Shown: positions 24,005-33,455 of the stretch, piece after piece
Layout of the letters: each line of letters opens with the position of its first letter
How positions within the stretch are numbered: position 1 is the first letter of the stretch
Assembly (NCBI RefSeq): GCF_022549215.1
Contig: NZ_JAKZFC010000005.1
Location: forward strand, 1-64,000
Source: Solibacillus palustris
Lineage (GTDB): Bacteria; Bacillota; Bacilli; Bacillales_A; Planococcaceae
Length of the DNA stretch: 64,000 bases
Direction of reading: 5' to 3'
Notes under the pieces: generated by a model
What the model was told of the DNA's origin: nothing
What the model saw: only the letters and a program-made list of their open reading frames with translations
Databases searched by the model: none
Translations under genes and position numbers: made by a program

Positions 24005-24349
24005 ATGATTAACATTTATGAAGATATTAATAAACTTCAAGCAACATTCCGCAAAACAGATGAGTTCGAAAATCTACAAAAAGCGGTAGATGCAGTACGT
24101 GAAGATGAAGAAGCAAAGAAACTATTCACAAATTTCCGCGATGTACAAATGAAGATGCAAGATAAGCAAAATGCAGGTGAAGAAATTACAGAAGAAGAAT
24201 ATGTGTATTTACAAAAAGTAGCTCAATTAGCGCAACAAGACCTGAAAATTTTAGCAATGCTAGAAGCAGAAATGGCTTTAAGCGCAGTTATTCAAGAAGT
24301 AAACCGCATTATTACACAGCCAATCCAGTCATTATACGACGGACTATAA
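24005..24349 (+). CDS. YlbF/YmcA family protein (YheA-like)
   Basis: 114-residue all-helical protein of the YlbF family (DDINKLQ-type start, LFTNFRDVQMKMQDKQNAGEE, then AQQDLKILAMLEAEMALS). Paralogs YlbF and YmcA with YaaT form the RNase Y specificity complex; the YheA branch itself has no established role. Co-transcribed with the DUF445 gene, as in B. subtilis yheBA. Confidence 0.88.
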   Translation: MINIYEDINKLQATFRKTDEFENLQKAVDAVREDEEAKKLFTNFRDVQMKMQDKQNAGEEITEEEYVYLQKVAQLAQQDLKILAMLEAEMALSAVIQEVNRIITQPIQSLYDGL

Positions 24350-24352
24350 GAT

Positions 24353-24382
24353 AAAAGGCTCACACAATTGTGTGAGCCTTTT
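24353..24382. terminator. bidirectional terminator
   Basis: Perfect palindrome AAAAGGCTCACACAA/TTGTGTGAGCCTTTT. Confidence 0.85.
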
Positions 24383-24755
24383 ATAATGAAATAGAGTGTT
24401 TTGGGAATTTTTTTGAGTATTTGCGAATGCTCTCTGAAAAGCTAGGATGCTTTGTAACGAGCTTAGCAATTTGCATTTCGTCTGTATAAAGTAATTGATA
24501 GTTAAAGTGTTGTGAAAAGAAATGTTGCACATTTTCATAAAGGTCGTTTAATGAAATCGCGCCAAATAATTCGTCGCGATCAATCAAGAAAATTAAATCG
24601 CAAGTAGTTGAATTATTTGCATAAGTAACATTTATTGTAATGTAAAATGTACGCTCATCGCAGCGATTTATATCAAACGTATGAATGCCGATAGAAAGTT
24701 GATTTACTATATCAGTGAATTTCTGAGTTGTAAAGTTTAGTGGTCGAACCATCAT
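24381..24755 (-). CDS. hypothetical protein
   Basis: About 124 residues, soluble, alternating beta-strand and helix character (FYITINVTYANNSTTCDLIFLID, LYENVQHFFSQHFNYQLLY). Ends in a basic tail (KYSKKFPKHSISL). No family recognised. GGAGGT precedes ATG at 24755 by four bases and ATG at 24752 by seven, so the initiation codon is one of these, not the upstream ATG at 24767 that contains the ribosome site. Its end overlaps the shared terminator with the YheA-like gene. Confidence 0.65.
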   Translation of the reverse strand: MMVRPLNFTTQKFTDIVNQLSIGIHTFDINRCDERTFYITINVTYANNSTTCDLIFLIDRDELFGAISLNDLYENVQHFFSQHFNYQLLYTDEMQIAKLVTKHPSFSESIRKYSKKFPKHSISL

Positions 24756-25077
24756 TGCTACCTCCATTTAATAGTTGATAATAAAAAGTATAGAATATTC
24801 TATAAAGTTAGTCTAATGAAATATAGTAAAAAATTACCATGTTATTACTATATAGATAGTGGAAACCCCTTTGTATCCTAAATTTATAACTAATTTTACA
24901 GATGAAAGGTTAAAATTAAGTTAAATGACTATTAAAAATTGGTAATTTTTTTAAGGTGGATACGAGCGCGGAAATTTCTACTTCATTTCATATAGAAAAG
25001 TATCAGTCGCATTGGTTTTGCTAGAAAGGTGTTTTTCAAAAAATATAAGCAGTATTCGTTTATTCCATTTCATTTTT

Positions 25078-25191
25078 TGTTACAATGAGATGGATTTTGT
25101 TATTAGTAATTAAGAAACTAGGTTTTTTTAGGGAATATCCATATTAGAAAAGACATTGATTTTCGCTATTATGCGCGAAATCTTTTCTAAT
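25078..25191 (+). promoter_or_regulatory. hemZ promoter and leader hairpin
   Basis: Extended -10 TGTTACAAT (25078-25086) lacks a clear -35. About 60 bases downstream, ATTAGAAAAGA (25143) pairs with TCTTTTCTAAT (25181), with GATTTTCGC/GCGCGAAATC pairing inside. This 49-base hairpin lies just before hemZ. The remaining 24756-25077 is AT-rich with nothing recognised. Confidence 0.45.
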
Positions 25192-25223
25192 CTTCATTTA
25201 GATAGGAAAGTAGAGAATAAATA

Positions 25224-26729
25224 ATGAAAACAATTCATATAAATGAACAATTTAAAGAGGATTGGACACGCGTGTTAAATCATATTGCCAATCTGTTTTA
25301 CGAAGACTCGGTCATTCAAATTGAAAACGATGGTGCGGATATGACATTAGCTTTTGAGCATTCTATTGATGCCTCGTTTACAATTCACACGGCGGCAGAA
25401 TTATTAGTAGATGGTCAAGCCTTTACAAGTAGCTATTCGATTGGTTATGCAACGGAAGGTACTGAAAAAGAGCAAAGCATTCGTATGAAGCGTGCGTTAT
25501 CGCATGTCATGCTAGATGTGTTAGAGCAATATTCAGGGATGACACAGCAGTGGGGCATTTTAACGGGAGTTCGTCCTACGAAGCTGTATCACAAGTACCG
25601 TAAAGCAGGGAAGTCTGATGAAGAAATCGCAACAATTTTAAAAGAGGATTTCCGAATTTCTGATCAAAAAATCGCACTCATGAAAGCGATTGTTGAGCGT
25701 CAAATAAAGGTCATTCCAGATTTAGATGAGCTAGGACGAGAAATTTCGATTTATATCGGGGTACCTTTCTGTCCTACAATGTGTGCATACTGTACATTCC
25801 CAGCCTATGCGATTCAATCCAATCGTAAAGCGGGCCGAGTTGAGAAATTTATCGACGGTTTGCACATTGAATTACAGGAAATGGGTAAATGGCTTACGAA
25901 GAAAAATATGCGCATTACATCGATTTATTGGGGTGGAGGTACACCAACGTCAATCGAAGCGCATGAAATGGATGCACTTTACAAAACGATGTTTGATGCC
26001 TTCCCAAACCCTGAATCGATACGAGAAATTACGGTAGAGGCAGGTCGTCCTGATACGATTACACCAGAGAAAATTGAAGTGCTGAAAAAGTGGGGCATTG
26101 ACCGTATTTCAGTAAATCCACAAAGTTATACGCAAGAAACATTAAAGGCAATTGGCCGTCATCATACAGTAGAGGAAACCATTGAAAAGTTTTGGCTATC
26201 ACGTAATTCAGGCATGAACAATATTAATATGGATTTAATCATAGGCTTACCAAATGAAGGGATTGAGGAATTCCAGCATTCATTAGAAGAGTCGGCTAAA
26301 ATGCAACCAGAAAGCTTAACGGTGCATACATTAAGTTTTAAACGTGCATCGGAAATGACGCGTAACAAAGACAAATATAAAGTAGCTGACCGTGATACAG
26401 TCGCACAAATGATGCAAATGGCAACGGATTGGACAGCTGCTAATGGCTATGTCCCTTATTATTTATACCGTCAAAAAAATATTTTAGGTAATTTAGAAAA
26501 TGTAGGATACTGTAAACCGAGTGAAGAATCGATATACAATATCGTTATAATGGAAGAAGTACAAACGATTTTAGGTGTTGGTTGTGGTGCATCCTCGAAA
26601 TTTGTACACCCAGAAACAGGTAAAATTACGCAATTCCACAATCCGAAAGATCCAGCAGCATATATTATGACATTTGAAGATGCCATTGCGAAAAAAATAA
26701 AAATATTAGATGAGATGTATTCATCCTAA
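25224..26729 (+). CDS. hemZ: coproporphyrinogen III dehydrogenase HemZ (radical SAM)
   Basis: 501 residues, as in B. subtilis HemZ. The radical SAM cluster motif is in GVPFCPTMCAYCTFPAYA (CxxxCxxC), followed by YWGGGTPTS, TVEAGRPDTIT and SVNPQSYTQETL. HemZ is an oxygen-independent coproporphyrinogen oxidase-like enzyme; its exact role in Firmicutes that use the coproporphyrin route is debated. ATG at 25224. Monocistronic, ending in a clear terminator. It adds to the heme genes at 52-56 kb but is not linked to them. Confidence 0.93.
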   Translation: MKTIHINEQFKEDWTRVLNHIANLFYEDSVIQIENDGADMTLAFEHSIDASFTIHTAAELLVDGQAFTSSYSIGYATEGTEKEQSIRMKRALSHVMLDVLEQYSGMTQQWGILTGVRPTKLYHKYRKAGKSDEEIATILKEDFRISDQKIALMKAIVERQIKVIPDLDELGREISIYIGVPFCPTMCAYCTFPAYAIQSNRKAGRVEKFIDGLHIELQEMGKWLTKKNMRITSIYWGGGTPTSIEAHEMDALYKTMFDAFPNPESIREITVEAGRPDTITPEKIEVLKKWGIDRISVNPQSYTQETLKAIGRHHTVEETIEKFWLSRNSGMNNINMDLIIGLPNEGIEEFQHSLEESAKMQPESLTVHTLSFKRASEMTRNKDKYKVADRDTVAQMMQMATDWTAANGYVPYYLYRQKNILGNLENVGYCKPSEESIYNIVIMEEVQTILGVGCGASSKFVHPETGKITQFHNPKDPAAYIMTFEDAIAKKIKILDEMYSS

Positions 26730-26736
26730 TACAATC

Positions 26737-26776
26737 GAGAGTGAACTGTTACATCTGCAGCAGTTCACTCTTTTTG
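26737..26776 (+). terminator. hemZ terminator
   Basis: AGAGTGAACTG/CAGTTCACTCT stem with TTTTT. Confidence 0.85.
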
Positions 26777-26896
26777 TTCTGAGTAAGAAAGTGGAGGAAT
26801 CCACAAAACTGCGACACGGTTTTATTCCGAATGTGTTTTTCTATTCGTCTAATGTTGTGTACACTTAAAGGGAGTATAAGAAAAGGATTTGACAAT

Positions 26897-28087
26897 ATGA
26901 AAAGATTATTATGGTTTGTACTAGCCTTGTTATTGATGCTAGCAGGTTGTACAGACTTGGAGGAAACGAATACGCCAGCAGTATCAGGGAAAGAAATGGC
27001 AGTACATTTTATTGATGTCGGACAGGGAGATTCGATTTTCATAGAATCCCCAAATGGTAAAACAATGCTGATTGATGGTGGGGTAAAAGGCGCCGGGAAA
27101 ACCGTTGTAGATTATTTACATGCACAAGGTGTGACGAAACTTGACTATGTAGTGGCAACACATCCAGATGCGGACCATATTGGAGGGTTAATTGCTGTAC
27201 TGAATTCGATTTCAGTTAAAGAATTTATCGATTCAGGAAAAGTTCATACGTCTCAAACATATGAGGAAATGCTGACATTAATACATAACAAAAATATTCA
27301 CTATACCGTTCCAACGACAGGAGATACAATAGCACTTGATTCGGTAGTTAACGTAGATGTATTGGCAAGTGATGATAATGCAGTCGATAATAATGATGCT
27401 TCAATTGTCTTGCGTGTGGCGTACCAACAAATTTCGTTTTTATTAATGGGTGATGCCGACCATGGCATTGAACAACAATTATTAAATTCAGGAGTTGATG
27501 TCGAAGCGACAATTTTAAAAGCTGGGCATCATGGGTCAAATACAAGTAGTTCGGGTCAATTTATAAAAGAGGTAAATCCATTGGCGACAATATTAAGCTA
27601 TGGTCAGGACAATAAATACGGTCATCCACATGCGGAAGTAGTAGATACACTTAAACAAGCAGGTAGTGATCTTTATGGCACTGCAGAATCAGGAACTATT
27701 GTCGTAGCAACTGATGGGGTTACCTATGATGTGAATGCGAAACAATGGACTGGCATTGGTGCAACAAGTTCAATTACTTTATCAAAGTCAGACAAGGTAG
27801 AACTTATAAGTAAAGATTTACAAACTGAGATTGTAGCCATTCAAAATAATAGTAACGAAACAGTAAACTTACAAGGCTGGAAATTGATTTCGGTCGAAGG
27901 CAATCAAGAGTTTAACTTTCCAAACATCAATTTAGTACCAGGTAAGAAAATTTATGTGACAAGTGGAACTGATGCCAAAGCGAGTGGAAATGCGCTTGAA
28001 TGGACGAAAAAGCAAATCTGGCTTAACTCTGGTGACGCCGCAAAATTAAAAAATGCGAAGGGAGAAATCGTTAGTGAGCTACCATAA
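26897..28087 (+). CDS. ComEC-like MBL-fold lipoprotein with lamin-tail domain
   Basis: 396 residues. A lipoprotein signal (MKRLLWFVLALLLMLAGC, lipobox LAGC) is followed by a metallo-beta-lactamase domain (about 35-290) with the metal motif ATHPDADHIGGL, LMGDADHG and GHHGSNTSSS, as in the hydrolase part of ComEC. Residues about 300-396 look like a lamin-tail/LTD beta-sandwich (VAIQNNSNETVNLQGWKL, IWLNSGDAAKL). A surface nuclease or phosphodiesterase role is plausible by homology. Start at 26897 (AAAAGGA nine bases upstream). The DUF3006 gene overlaps its 3' end. Confidence 0.88.
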   Translation: MKRLLWFVLALLLMLAGCTDLEETNTPAVSGKEMAVHFIDVGQGDSIFIESPNGKTMLIDGGVKGAGKTVVDYLHAQGVTKLDYVVATHPDADHIGGLIAVLNSISVKEFIDSGKVHTSQTYEEMLTLIHNKNIHYTVPTTGDTIALDSVVNVDVLASDDNAVDNNDASIVLRVAYQQISFLLMGDADHGIEQQLLNSGVDVEATILKAGHHGSNTSSSGQFIKEVNPLATILSYGQDNKYGHPHAEVVDTLKQAGSDLYGTAESGTIVVATDGVTYDVNAKQWTGIGATSSITLSKSDKVELISKDLQTEIVAIQNNSNETVNLQGWKLISVEGNQEFNFPNINLVPGKKIYVTSGTDAKASGNALEWTKKQIWLNSGDAAKLKNAKGEIVSELP

Positions 28088-28325
28088 AAAATATACATTA
28101 GACCGTTTTGAAGGAGATTACGCGATTTTTTTGCAGCATCCAGATGAAACAAAGCAGCTATTGGTTCATCTGGGAGATATAGGGGTAGAAGTTAAACAAG
28201 GCGATATTGTTACTATTTATGACAACGGTCAAACTTACGAAGTTCAGGTGTTAAAACAAGAAACAGCCAATCAAAAACAACATATTACAAATTTAATGCA
28301 GCAACTACGTGAGAAGAATAAATAG
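28074..28325 (+). CDS. DUF3006 family small protein
   Basis: 83 residues, KYTLDRFEGDYAIFLQHPDE.. then a charged C-terminal helix. DUF3006 proteins are recurrent partners of secreted MBL-fold/ComEC-like hydrolases; the function is unknown. The GTG at 28074 is preferred because AAGGGAG lies nine bases before it; an ATG at 28053 in the same frame is possible. It overlaps the upstream gene by 14 bases, implying translational coupling. Confidence 0.75.
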   Translation: MSYHKKYTLDRFEGDYAIFLQHPDETKQLLVHLGDIGVEVKQGDIVTIYDNGQTYEVQVLKQETANQKQHITNLMQQLREKNK

Positions 28326-28469
28326 TAGTTGATGAAAGGGCGTCCAATAAGCAAATTTTGAATGAGCCTTTTCGTATCTAAAATTTAGAAAAATCAAAAT
28401 GAAATAAAAATAAACGCTTTATTATGGTAAACTATTGAGGTATATCATTATAGTTTAGGAGCAAATATC

Positions 28470-29258
28470 ATGGCGATTAAAACAATTATTTTCGATTTAG
28501 ATGATACGCTGTTATATGATCAAAAATCTGTTAAAACAGCGTTTGAAAAAACATGCGAATATGCAAGTACTGTCAAAAATGTTGACTCGATTACCCTTGA
28601 AGAAGAAGTGCGTAATGCGGCACGTGCGTTATATGAAGGCTATGAAACCTATGATTATACAGTGCTAATTGGCATCAATCCATTTGAAGGCTTATGGGGA
28701 ACATTCGATGACCCAACGCCACAATTCCAACAAATGAAGGGAATTGTACCGAGCTATCGTGCACAGGTGTGGACGAACGGTTTAGCGGCACTTGGTATTG
28801 ATGATGCGGAGTTTGGTGCAGAGCTTGGCGAACGCTTTGTAGAAGAACGTAAAAAAGCACCGTTCTTCTATGAAGACACATTTGCTGTATTAGATGAATT
28901 AAAAGGGAAGTACCAGCTTGTATTATTAACAAACGGTGCACCAAGTTTACAAAATTTAAAATTAGAAATTACACCAGAAATTGTTCCTTACTTTGACCAT
29001 ATTGTCATTTCAGGTGACTTCGGAAAAGGAAAGCCGGATGCATCGATTTTCGAATTTGTCATGGAAAAGGCAAATGTTTCAAAAGACGATGGCATTATGG
29101 TGGGTGATAATTTAATGACAGATATTTTAGGTTCATCTCGAGTGAATATGCGTAATGTTTGGATTAACCGTGAGGACAAGCCAAAAAATCCTGATGTTAT
29201 GCCAACATATGAAGTATCATCATTAACTGAGTTTTTACAGCTTGTAAAAACACTATAA
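28470..29258 (+). CDS. HAD hydrolase, YjjG/YsaA-type nucleotidase
   Basis: 262 residues. HAD motifs in order: IFDLDDTLLYDQ (nucleophile Asp), LLTNGAPSLQ (motif II Thr), GDFGKGKPDASIF (Lys), MVGDNLMTDILGS (acidic motif IV). A helical cap domain lies between motifs I and II. Related to YjjG-like noncanonical pyrimidine nucleotidases and B. subtilis YsaA; the substrate cannot be assigned. Ends in a terminator at 29267. Confidence 0.88.
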   Translation: MAIKTIIFDLDDTLLYDQKSVKTAFEKTCEYASTVKNVDSITLEEEVRNAARALYEGYETYDYTVLIGINPFEGLWGTFDDPTPQFQQMKGIVPSYRAQVWTNGLAALGIDDAEFGAELGERFVEERKKAPFFYEDTFAVLDELKGKYQLVLLTNGAPSLQNLKLEITPEIVPYFDHIVISGDFGKGKPDASIFEFVMEKANVSKDDGIMVGDNLMTDILGSSRVNMRNVWINREDKPKNPDVMPTYEVSSLTEFLQLVKTL

Positions 29259-29266
29259 AAACTAGG

Positions 29267-29294
29267 AAAACGCACAAAAATTTGTGCGTTTTTT
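29267..29294 (+). terminator. terminator after HAD gene
   Basis: AAAACGCACAAA/TTTGTGCGTTTT plus extra T. Confidence 0.85.
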
Positions 29295-29335
29295 GCATAA
29301 TTAAAAACCCAAATAGAGAATTTTCTGAAAATTTA

Positions 29336-29344
29336 TGTTATAAT
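29336..29344 (+). promoter_or_regulatory. extended -10 promoter
   Basis: TGTTATAAT (TATAAT at 29339-29344 with TG extension), 31 bases before the gene at 29376; no convincing -35. Confidence 0.5.
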
Positions 29345-29375
29345 AGACACATGAACAAATGAAAGAGGTTTTTTT

Positions 29376-29753
29376 ATGGGTAACTATGAGGCATGCAGCT
29401 GTGAAAACTGCGGACGTACAACAGAATATGTACAGGTGAATTTAGTGACGATAGAGCGTCATAGCGCCAATTTGTGCTTAGCATGTGCACATGTGTTATC
29501 AATGCCTCCACAGCAAGAGCGTTTTTTTAAACTTGTACGTAAAAAAGACGTAAAAGAGTCCAACGAAGAAATGCAAAAAGCGCACCGCTTGTTATCGAGC
29601 TTAATATCTGTAGGTACGGTGTTTGTTGCAGGGATTGTGCTAGCTATGGGTGTATCACAGGGATTCGATGTAGTAAATTTGCTACCAAGTGCGTCTAGTA
29701 TTATAGCAAATCAAGAGCCATTAACATTTATACAACTGAAATCGTTAAGTTAA
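29376..29753 (+). CDS. hypothetical membrane protein with zinc-ribbon-like N-terminus
   Basis: 125 residues. Two Cys pairs near the N-terminus (CSCENCG and CLACAH, about 20 residues apart) suggest a small zinc-binding unit. A basic linker is followed by one membrane helix (LISVGTVFVAGIVLAMGV) and a short outside tail. No family recognised. ATG follows AAAGAGG. It has its own promoter and shares a bidirectional terminator with the deacetylase gene. Confidence 0.65.
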   Translation: MGNYEACSCENCGRTTEYVQVNLVTIERHSANLCLACAHVLSMPPQQERFFKLVRKKDVKESNEEMQKAHRLLSSLISVGTVFVAGIVLAMGVSQGFDVVNLLPSASSIIANQEPLTFIQLKSLS

Positions 29754-29798
29754 AAAGTGCCACGCTCGAAGCCTGTTTCGAACGTGACACTTTTTTAT
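29752..29798. terminator. bidirectional terminator
   Basis: AAAGTG.CACG.TCGA pairs imperfectly with TCGA.CGTG.CACTTT, A and T runs on either side. Confidence 0.75.
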
Positions 29799-31036
29799 TT
29801 CTTAATAATTTCTGATACAGTGACAAATTCATAGCCTTGCTCTTGTAATGTCGCTAGGATGGGGTCTAATGCATCGGCAGTCGTTTGATGAATATCATGC
29901 ATGAGTATGATACTACCATTTCTGGCGTTTTTTTGAACAGCAGCTAATGTTTTTTTCGGATCACGGTGCTTCCAATCGAGCGTATCAATTGTCCAAAGGA
30001 TGTTTGGCACTTTTAATTGGTTTATGATGGTTTTGTCATACGCACCATATGGAGGTCGAAATACAGTAGCATTGTGTCCGATTGTAGCTTTAATGACGGC
30101 ATCAGTAGAATCGATTTGTAATTTGGCCTTTTGAAGTGGTAATGTTGTTAATTTCGTGTGATTATATGTATGGTTGCCAATTTCGTGCCCGGCATCTGCT
30201 ACTGATTTTAATATTTTTGGATTTTTTTTCACTTCATTACCAACAACAAAGAATGTCGCTTTAGCGTTGTATCTTTCTAAAATTTCTAAAATTTGTAGTG
30301 TCACTTTTGGATGTGGTCCATCATCAAAAGTGAGCGCTATTTTTTTTGTTTTATTACTTGTCGTATTGTTTGGAGGAAGTGGTTTTGTAGTAGCATTTTT
30401 TAAGCTACTTGCTAAAACATAGCCTGAAACTTCTTTTGTTGTGACAAACGCCCAGCCGTTAAAATTTGTTAACATTGTTACTTCTGTATTAGCCGAAAGA
30501 TGCCCAAGTATATCACTAGAGAGGCTAGCAGTGGTACGTACGATAAGTCCTTTTGGATCGTTAACAATTTTCTTTTTAGTGGATGGGTCGACAACAGCTT
30601 GTTTATCTACATAGCCGGCTAAATGACCATAGCGGATAAAAATATAATTAGGTGAATTGCTAGGGAACACTTCTACAATACTGTTCAAATAAATTCTTCC
30701 AAGCAGTTGTCCTTGCTGCGCATCACTTAGATAAATTGGCCAATCTGCTTTAGAATGCACGAGCATATATTTTGCTTGCACAGTAGTTAATAGTTCGTTA
30801 TTAATGTAGCCAATTTGCTCTTTGTATTGAACTTTTGACCATTGTTCCTGCTCTTCCAACACAATAACGGGCACATTTTGAGGTAATTCATGCATAACTA
30901 ATTGCAATGAATCATCGAACAATTCACTCTTATTCGTTGTCATTTTAATATTAGCGTTAGTTGCAGCACTGGAATAAAGAGATAAATATAAACTAAACAG
31001 TACCATTATAACTGCGCAAAAAATTAATTTTTTCAT
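29795..31036 (-). CDS. secreted polysaccharide deacetylase with SH3 domains
   Basis: 413 residues. Signal peptide (about 1-25), two SH3-like regions (QEQWSKVQYKEQIGYIN and LIVRTTASLSSDILGHLS..GWAFVT), then a NodB homology domain with all five motifs: TFDDGPHPKVT, GNHTYNHTKL (metal His pair), FRPPYGAYD, WTIDTLDW and ILMHDIHQTT. It probably deacetylates peptidoglycan or another cell-wall glycan outside the cell, the SH3 units binding the wall. ATG at 31036 after AAGGAG. Monocistronic. Confidence 0.9.
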   Translation of the reverse strand: MKKLIFCAVIMVLFSLYLSLYSSAATNANIKMTTNKSELFDDSLQLVMHELPQNVPVIVLEEQEQWSKVQYKEQIGYINNELLTTVQAKYMLVHSKADWPIYLSDAQQGQLLGRIYLNSIVEVFPSNSPNYIFIRYGHLAGYVDKQAVVDPSTKKKIVNDPKGLIVRTTASLSSDILGHLSANTEVTMLTNFNGWAFVTTKEVSGYVLASSLKNATTKPLPPNNTTSNKTKKIALTFDDGPHPKVTLQILEILERYNAKATFFVVGNEVKKNPKILKSVADAGHEIGNHTYNHTKLTTLPLQKAKLQIDSTDAVIKATIGHNATVFRPPYGAYDKTIINQLKVPNILWTIDTLDWKHRDPKKTLAAVQKNARNGSIILMHDIHQTTADALDPILATLQEQGYEFVTVSEIIKK

Positions 31037-31133
31037 GTAGAAAACTCCTTCATCGAGTTAGAATGAATTGTTAAAAATTCACTTAATACTACAAGTATAC
31101 AATTCTTTACGCAAAATATGAATAAACCCTAGA

Positions 31134-31267
31134 TTAATTACGCCCCGGAGTAATTGCGTCCTGAGTTTTTCGAGCAGGCTCGAAAAAATCCTCAAAAAAA
31201 TCTGTGACATCCGCCGGGGATTAACTTGTTTCAGTGTGGGTTTGCCCCCCCCGCTGAAGCAAGTTAA
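31134..31267 (-). repeat. dispersed repeat family A, copy A2
   Basis: Minus orientation: AATTACGCCCCGGAGTAATTG, a GAGTTTTTCGAG/CTCGAAAAAATC stem, TCTGTGACATCCGCCGGGG, then terminal hairpin TTAACTTGTTTCAG..GCTGAAGCAAGTTAA (31221-31267). No RE-like segment or multi-hairpin module in this copy. It fills most of the 314-base gap. Confidence 0.85.
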
Positions 31268-31302
31268 ATATTCATTTACTAAATTGAATTGTAAATCAAA
31301 TA

Positions 31303-31341
31303 AAAAAACGGATAAGCATTGAATTTTGCTTATCCGTTTTC
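31303..31341 (-). terminator. serA terminator
   Basis: AAACGGATAAGCA/TGCTTATCCGTTT with seven T on the minus strand. Confidence 0.85.
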
Positions 31342-31350
31342 GTAATGAAA

Positions 31351-32973
31351 TTATAGAGAAATCGCTTTTACTTCGTCGATATTTTCAAGTTGTGCAACAT
31401 AGACTAAATCTTCAGTTGTTACTTCATTATCAACAGCAAGCATCATAACTGCAGAACCACCAACATGGTCGCGACCTACTTGCATCGTTGCAATGTTAAT
31501 GTCTTTTTCGGCTAACTTAGTCGCTACACGGCCGATTGAACCTGGTTTGTCTTGGTTTTTGATGTAAAGTAGGTTGCCTTCAGGAACCACGTCTACTACG
31601 AAACCTTCAACTTTAACGATACGAGCACCAAGCCCGTTTAATAGAGTACCTGCAACTGTGTGTTTTTCTGTTTCTGTGATAATTTCAACTGTAATTAAGT
31701 TTGTAAAACCTTTTGCAGTTGTTGTTTTGTGTTCGTTAATTTGCATACCGATACGCTCAGCTAAATAACGTGCGTTTACATCATTTACGTGAGAGCCGTG
31801 GTTAGTAGAAAGTAAACCTTTAATAGCATTTGCAGTTAATGGGCGAACATCAAAATTAGCTACTTCACCTGCATAAGAAATATTTAATTGTTGAATGCCT
31901 TCTTCAGTTACTTGGATTAAGAATTTTCCAAGTTTTTCAGCTAATGCAAAGAATGGTTCAACTTGCGCAAGTTTTTCTTTTGGAATTGATGGCATGTTTA
32001 CTGGGTTTGTAACAGTACCTGTTTTATAAAATTTAATAATATCGTTTGATACGTCTACTGCAACTGATTCTTGAGCTTCTACTGTAGATGCACCTAAGTG
32101 AGGCGTTGCAATTACTTGTGGTAATGTTAGTAATTTGTGATCTGTAGCTGGCTCTTCCACGAATACGTCTAGTGCTGCACCTGCTACTTTGCCTGCTACG
32201 ATTGCATCATATAAATCGTCCTCGTTAATAATACCGCCACGTGCACAGTTAATAATACGAACGCCGTCTTTCATAATCGCAAAACGTTCTTTGTTAATGA
32301 TATTGCGAGTTTCAGGTAATAACGGCGTGTGTACTGTGATGAATTCAGCAGCTGCACATACTTCGTCAACTGTTCCTTTTGTTATGCCAAGCTCTTTTGC
32401 GCGTTCCTCTGTTAAGAATGGGTCATAAGCGATAACGTTCATGCGTTGACCTTTTGCACGGTATGCTACTTCCGCACCGATACGGCCCATACCAATAACG
32501 CCTAATGTTTTATTTTTTAACTCAACACCAACATAAGATTTACGGTCCCATTTACCGTTTTTAAGTGTGTTGAATGCTTGTGGAATGTAACGTGCTAAAG
32601 ATGTCATCATTGCAATTGTATGTTCAGCAGCAGAGTTTGTGTTACCGTCTGGTGCGTTTACAACAATAATTCCGTGTTCTGTTGCAGCTGTTAAATCAAT
32701 ATTATCTACACCAACACCAGCGCGACCGATTAGTTTTAAGTTTTTCGCAGCTTCTATTACTTCGCGGGTAACCGTTGTTTGAGAACGAACAAGGAGTACA
32801 TCTACGTTAGCGATTTTTGCGATTAATTCTTCAGGAGCAAGGCCAGTGTCGATAATAATATTTAAGTCTAATTCCGTTTCTTGACGTAATGGGAAAATCC
32901 CATCTTCACTAAGCGGATCTGCAATAAATACGTTAATTGTTTTTGTGCCTTTTTCGATAACTTCAGTTGCCAT
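31351..32973 (-). CDS. serA: D-3-phosphoglycerate dehydrogenase SerA
   Basis: First step of serine synthesis: NAD-dependent oxidation of 3-phosphoglycerate. 540 residues with substrate domain, Rossmann domain ([13 protein letters not shown]), [11 protein letters not shown], the catalytic His segment [12 protein letters not shown], the intervening ASB domain and a C-terminal ACT domain ([29 protein letters not shown]). The N-terminus is about 13 residues longer than in B. subtilis ([19 protein letters not shown]). Preceded by a serine T-box leader. serC lies 8 kb away, so the pathway is split. Confidence 0.95.
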   Translation of the reverse strand: MATEVIEKGTKTINVFIADPLSEDGIFPLRQETELDLNIIIDTGLAPEELIAKIANVDVLLVRSQTTVTREVIEAAKNLKLIGRAGVGVDNIDLTAATEHGIIVVNAPDGNTNSAAEHTIAMMTSLARYIPQAFNTLKNGKWDRKSYVGVELKNKTLGVIGMGRIGAEVAYRAKGQRMNVIAYDPFLTEERAKELGITKGTVDEVCAAAEFITVHTPLLPETRNIINKERFAIMKDGVRIINCARGGIINEDDLYDAIVAGKVAGAALDVFVEEPATDHKLLTLPQVIATPHLGASTVEAQESVAVDVSNDIIKFYKTGTVTNPVNMPSIPKEKLAQVEPFFALAEKLGKFLIQVTEEGIQQLNISYAGEVANFDVRPLTANAIKGLLSTNHGSHVNDVNARYLAERIGMQINEHKTTTAKGFTNLITVEIITETEKHTVAGTLLNGLGARIVKVEGFVVDVVPEGNLLYIKNQDKPGSIGRVATKLAEKDINIATMQVGRDHVGGSAVMMLAVDNEVTTEDLVYVAQLENIDEVKAISL

Positions 32974-33029
32974 AATAAAATTCTCTCCCTTAATGGTTTA
33001 TCCATTTTTTGAAATAAAATAAAAAGCCT

Positions 33030-33300
33030 TCCGTCCCTTACATGTCACTGTAAGGGGCGAAAGGCTAAGAAATATCAGAATCGCGGTACCACCCTTATTT
33101 GTTGACGTAATATTCAGATAAATACTCGTACAACCTCATCCATATGCGTAACGTGCATGGGACGGAATAACCTACTAACATTTTCAGCTATTCTATTCAA
33201 GAGTGGAACTTTATCGTCGTATATACTGGTTTACACCAACCACCAGCTCTCTTTGCTATACAAATCGAAAAGCATGTCTCTATCGCAATAGTTTATCGTG
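33030..33300 (-). promoter_or_regulatory. serine T-box riboswitch leader of serA
   Basis: Read on the minus strand: Stem I with AGAGAGCTGGTGGTTGG, specifier TCC at 33207-33205 followed by A, the T-box core AAGGGTGGTACCGCGA (33096-33081), and an overlapping terminator stem GCCTTTCG..CCCTTAC / GTAAGGG..GGAAGGC with T run (33066-33031). UCC matches tRNA-Ser(GGA) encoded at 310-401. Binding of uncharged tRNA-Ser would favour the antiterminator and turn on serA. The variable T-box base is U facing discriminator G (wobble). Confidence 0.9.
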
Positions 33301-33315
33301 ATTAAATTTGATAAC

Positions 33316-33345
33316 ATCATAAACCCGAATGTTCACCTTTGTCAA
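33316..33345 (-). promoter_or_regulatory. serA sigma-A promoter
   Basis: Perfect TTGACA (33345-33340) and TATGAT (33321-33316), spacing 18, starting transcription near 33309 just before T-box Stem I. Confidence 0.8.
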
Positions 33346-33455
33346 CGGTATATTCGATTTTCTGAAAATTTTTTCGTTTCCATTAACTTGTAAACGTATA
33401 AATACGAACTATTTTACGTTTAATAGGATTTAATATTCGTTTTTTGGATTTTTAG

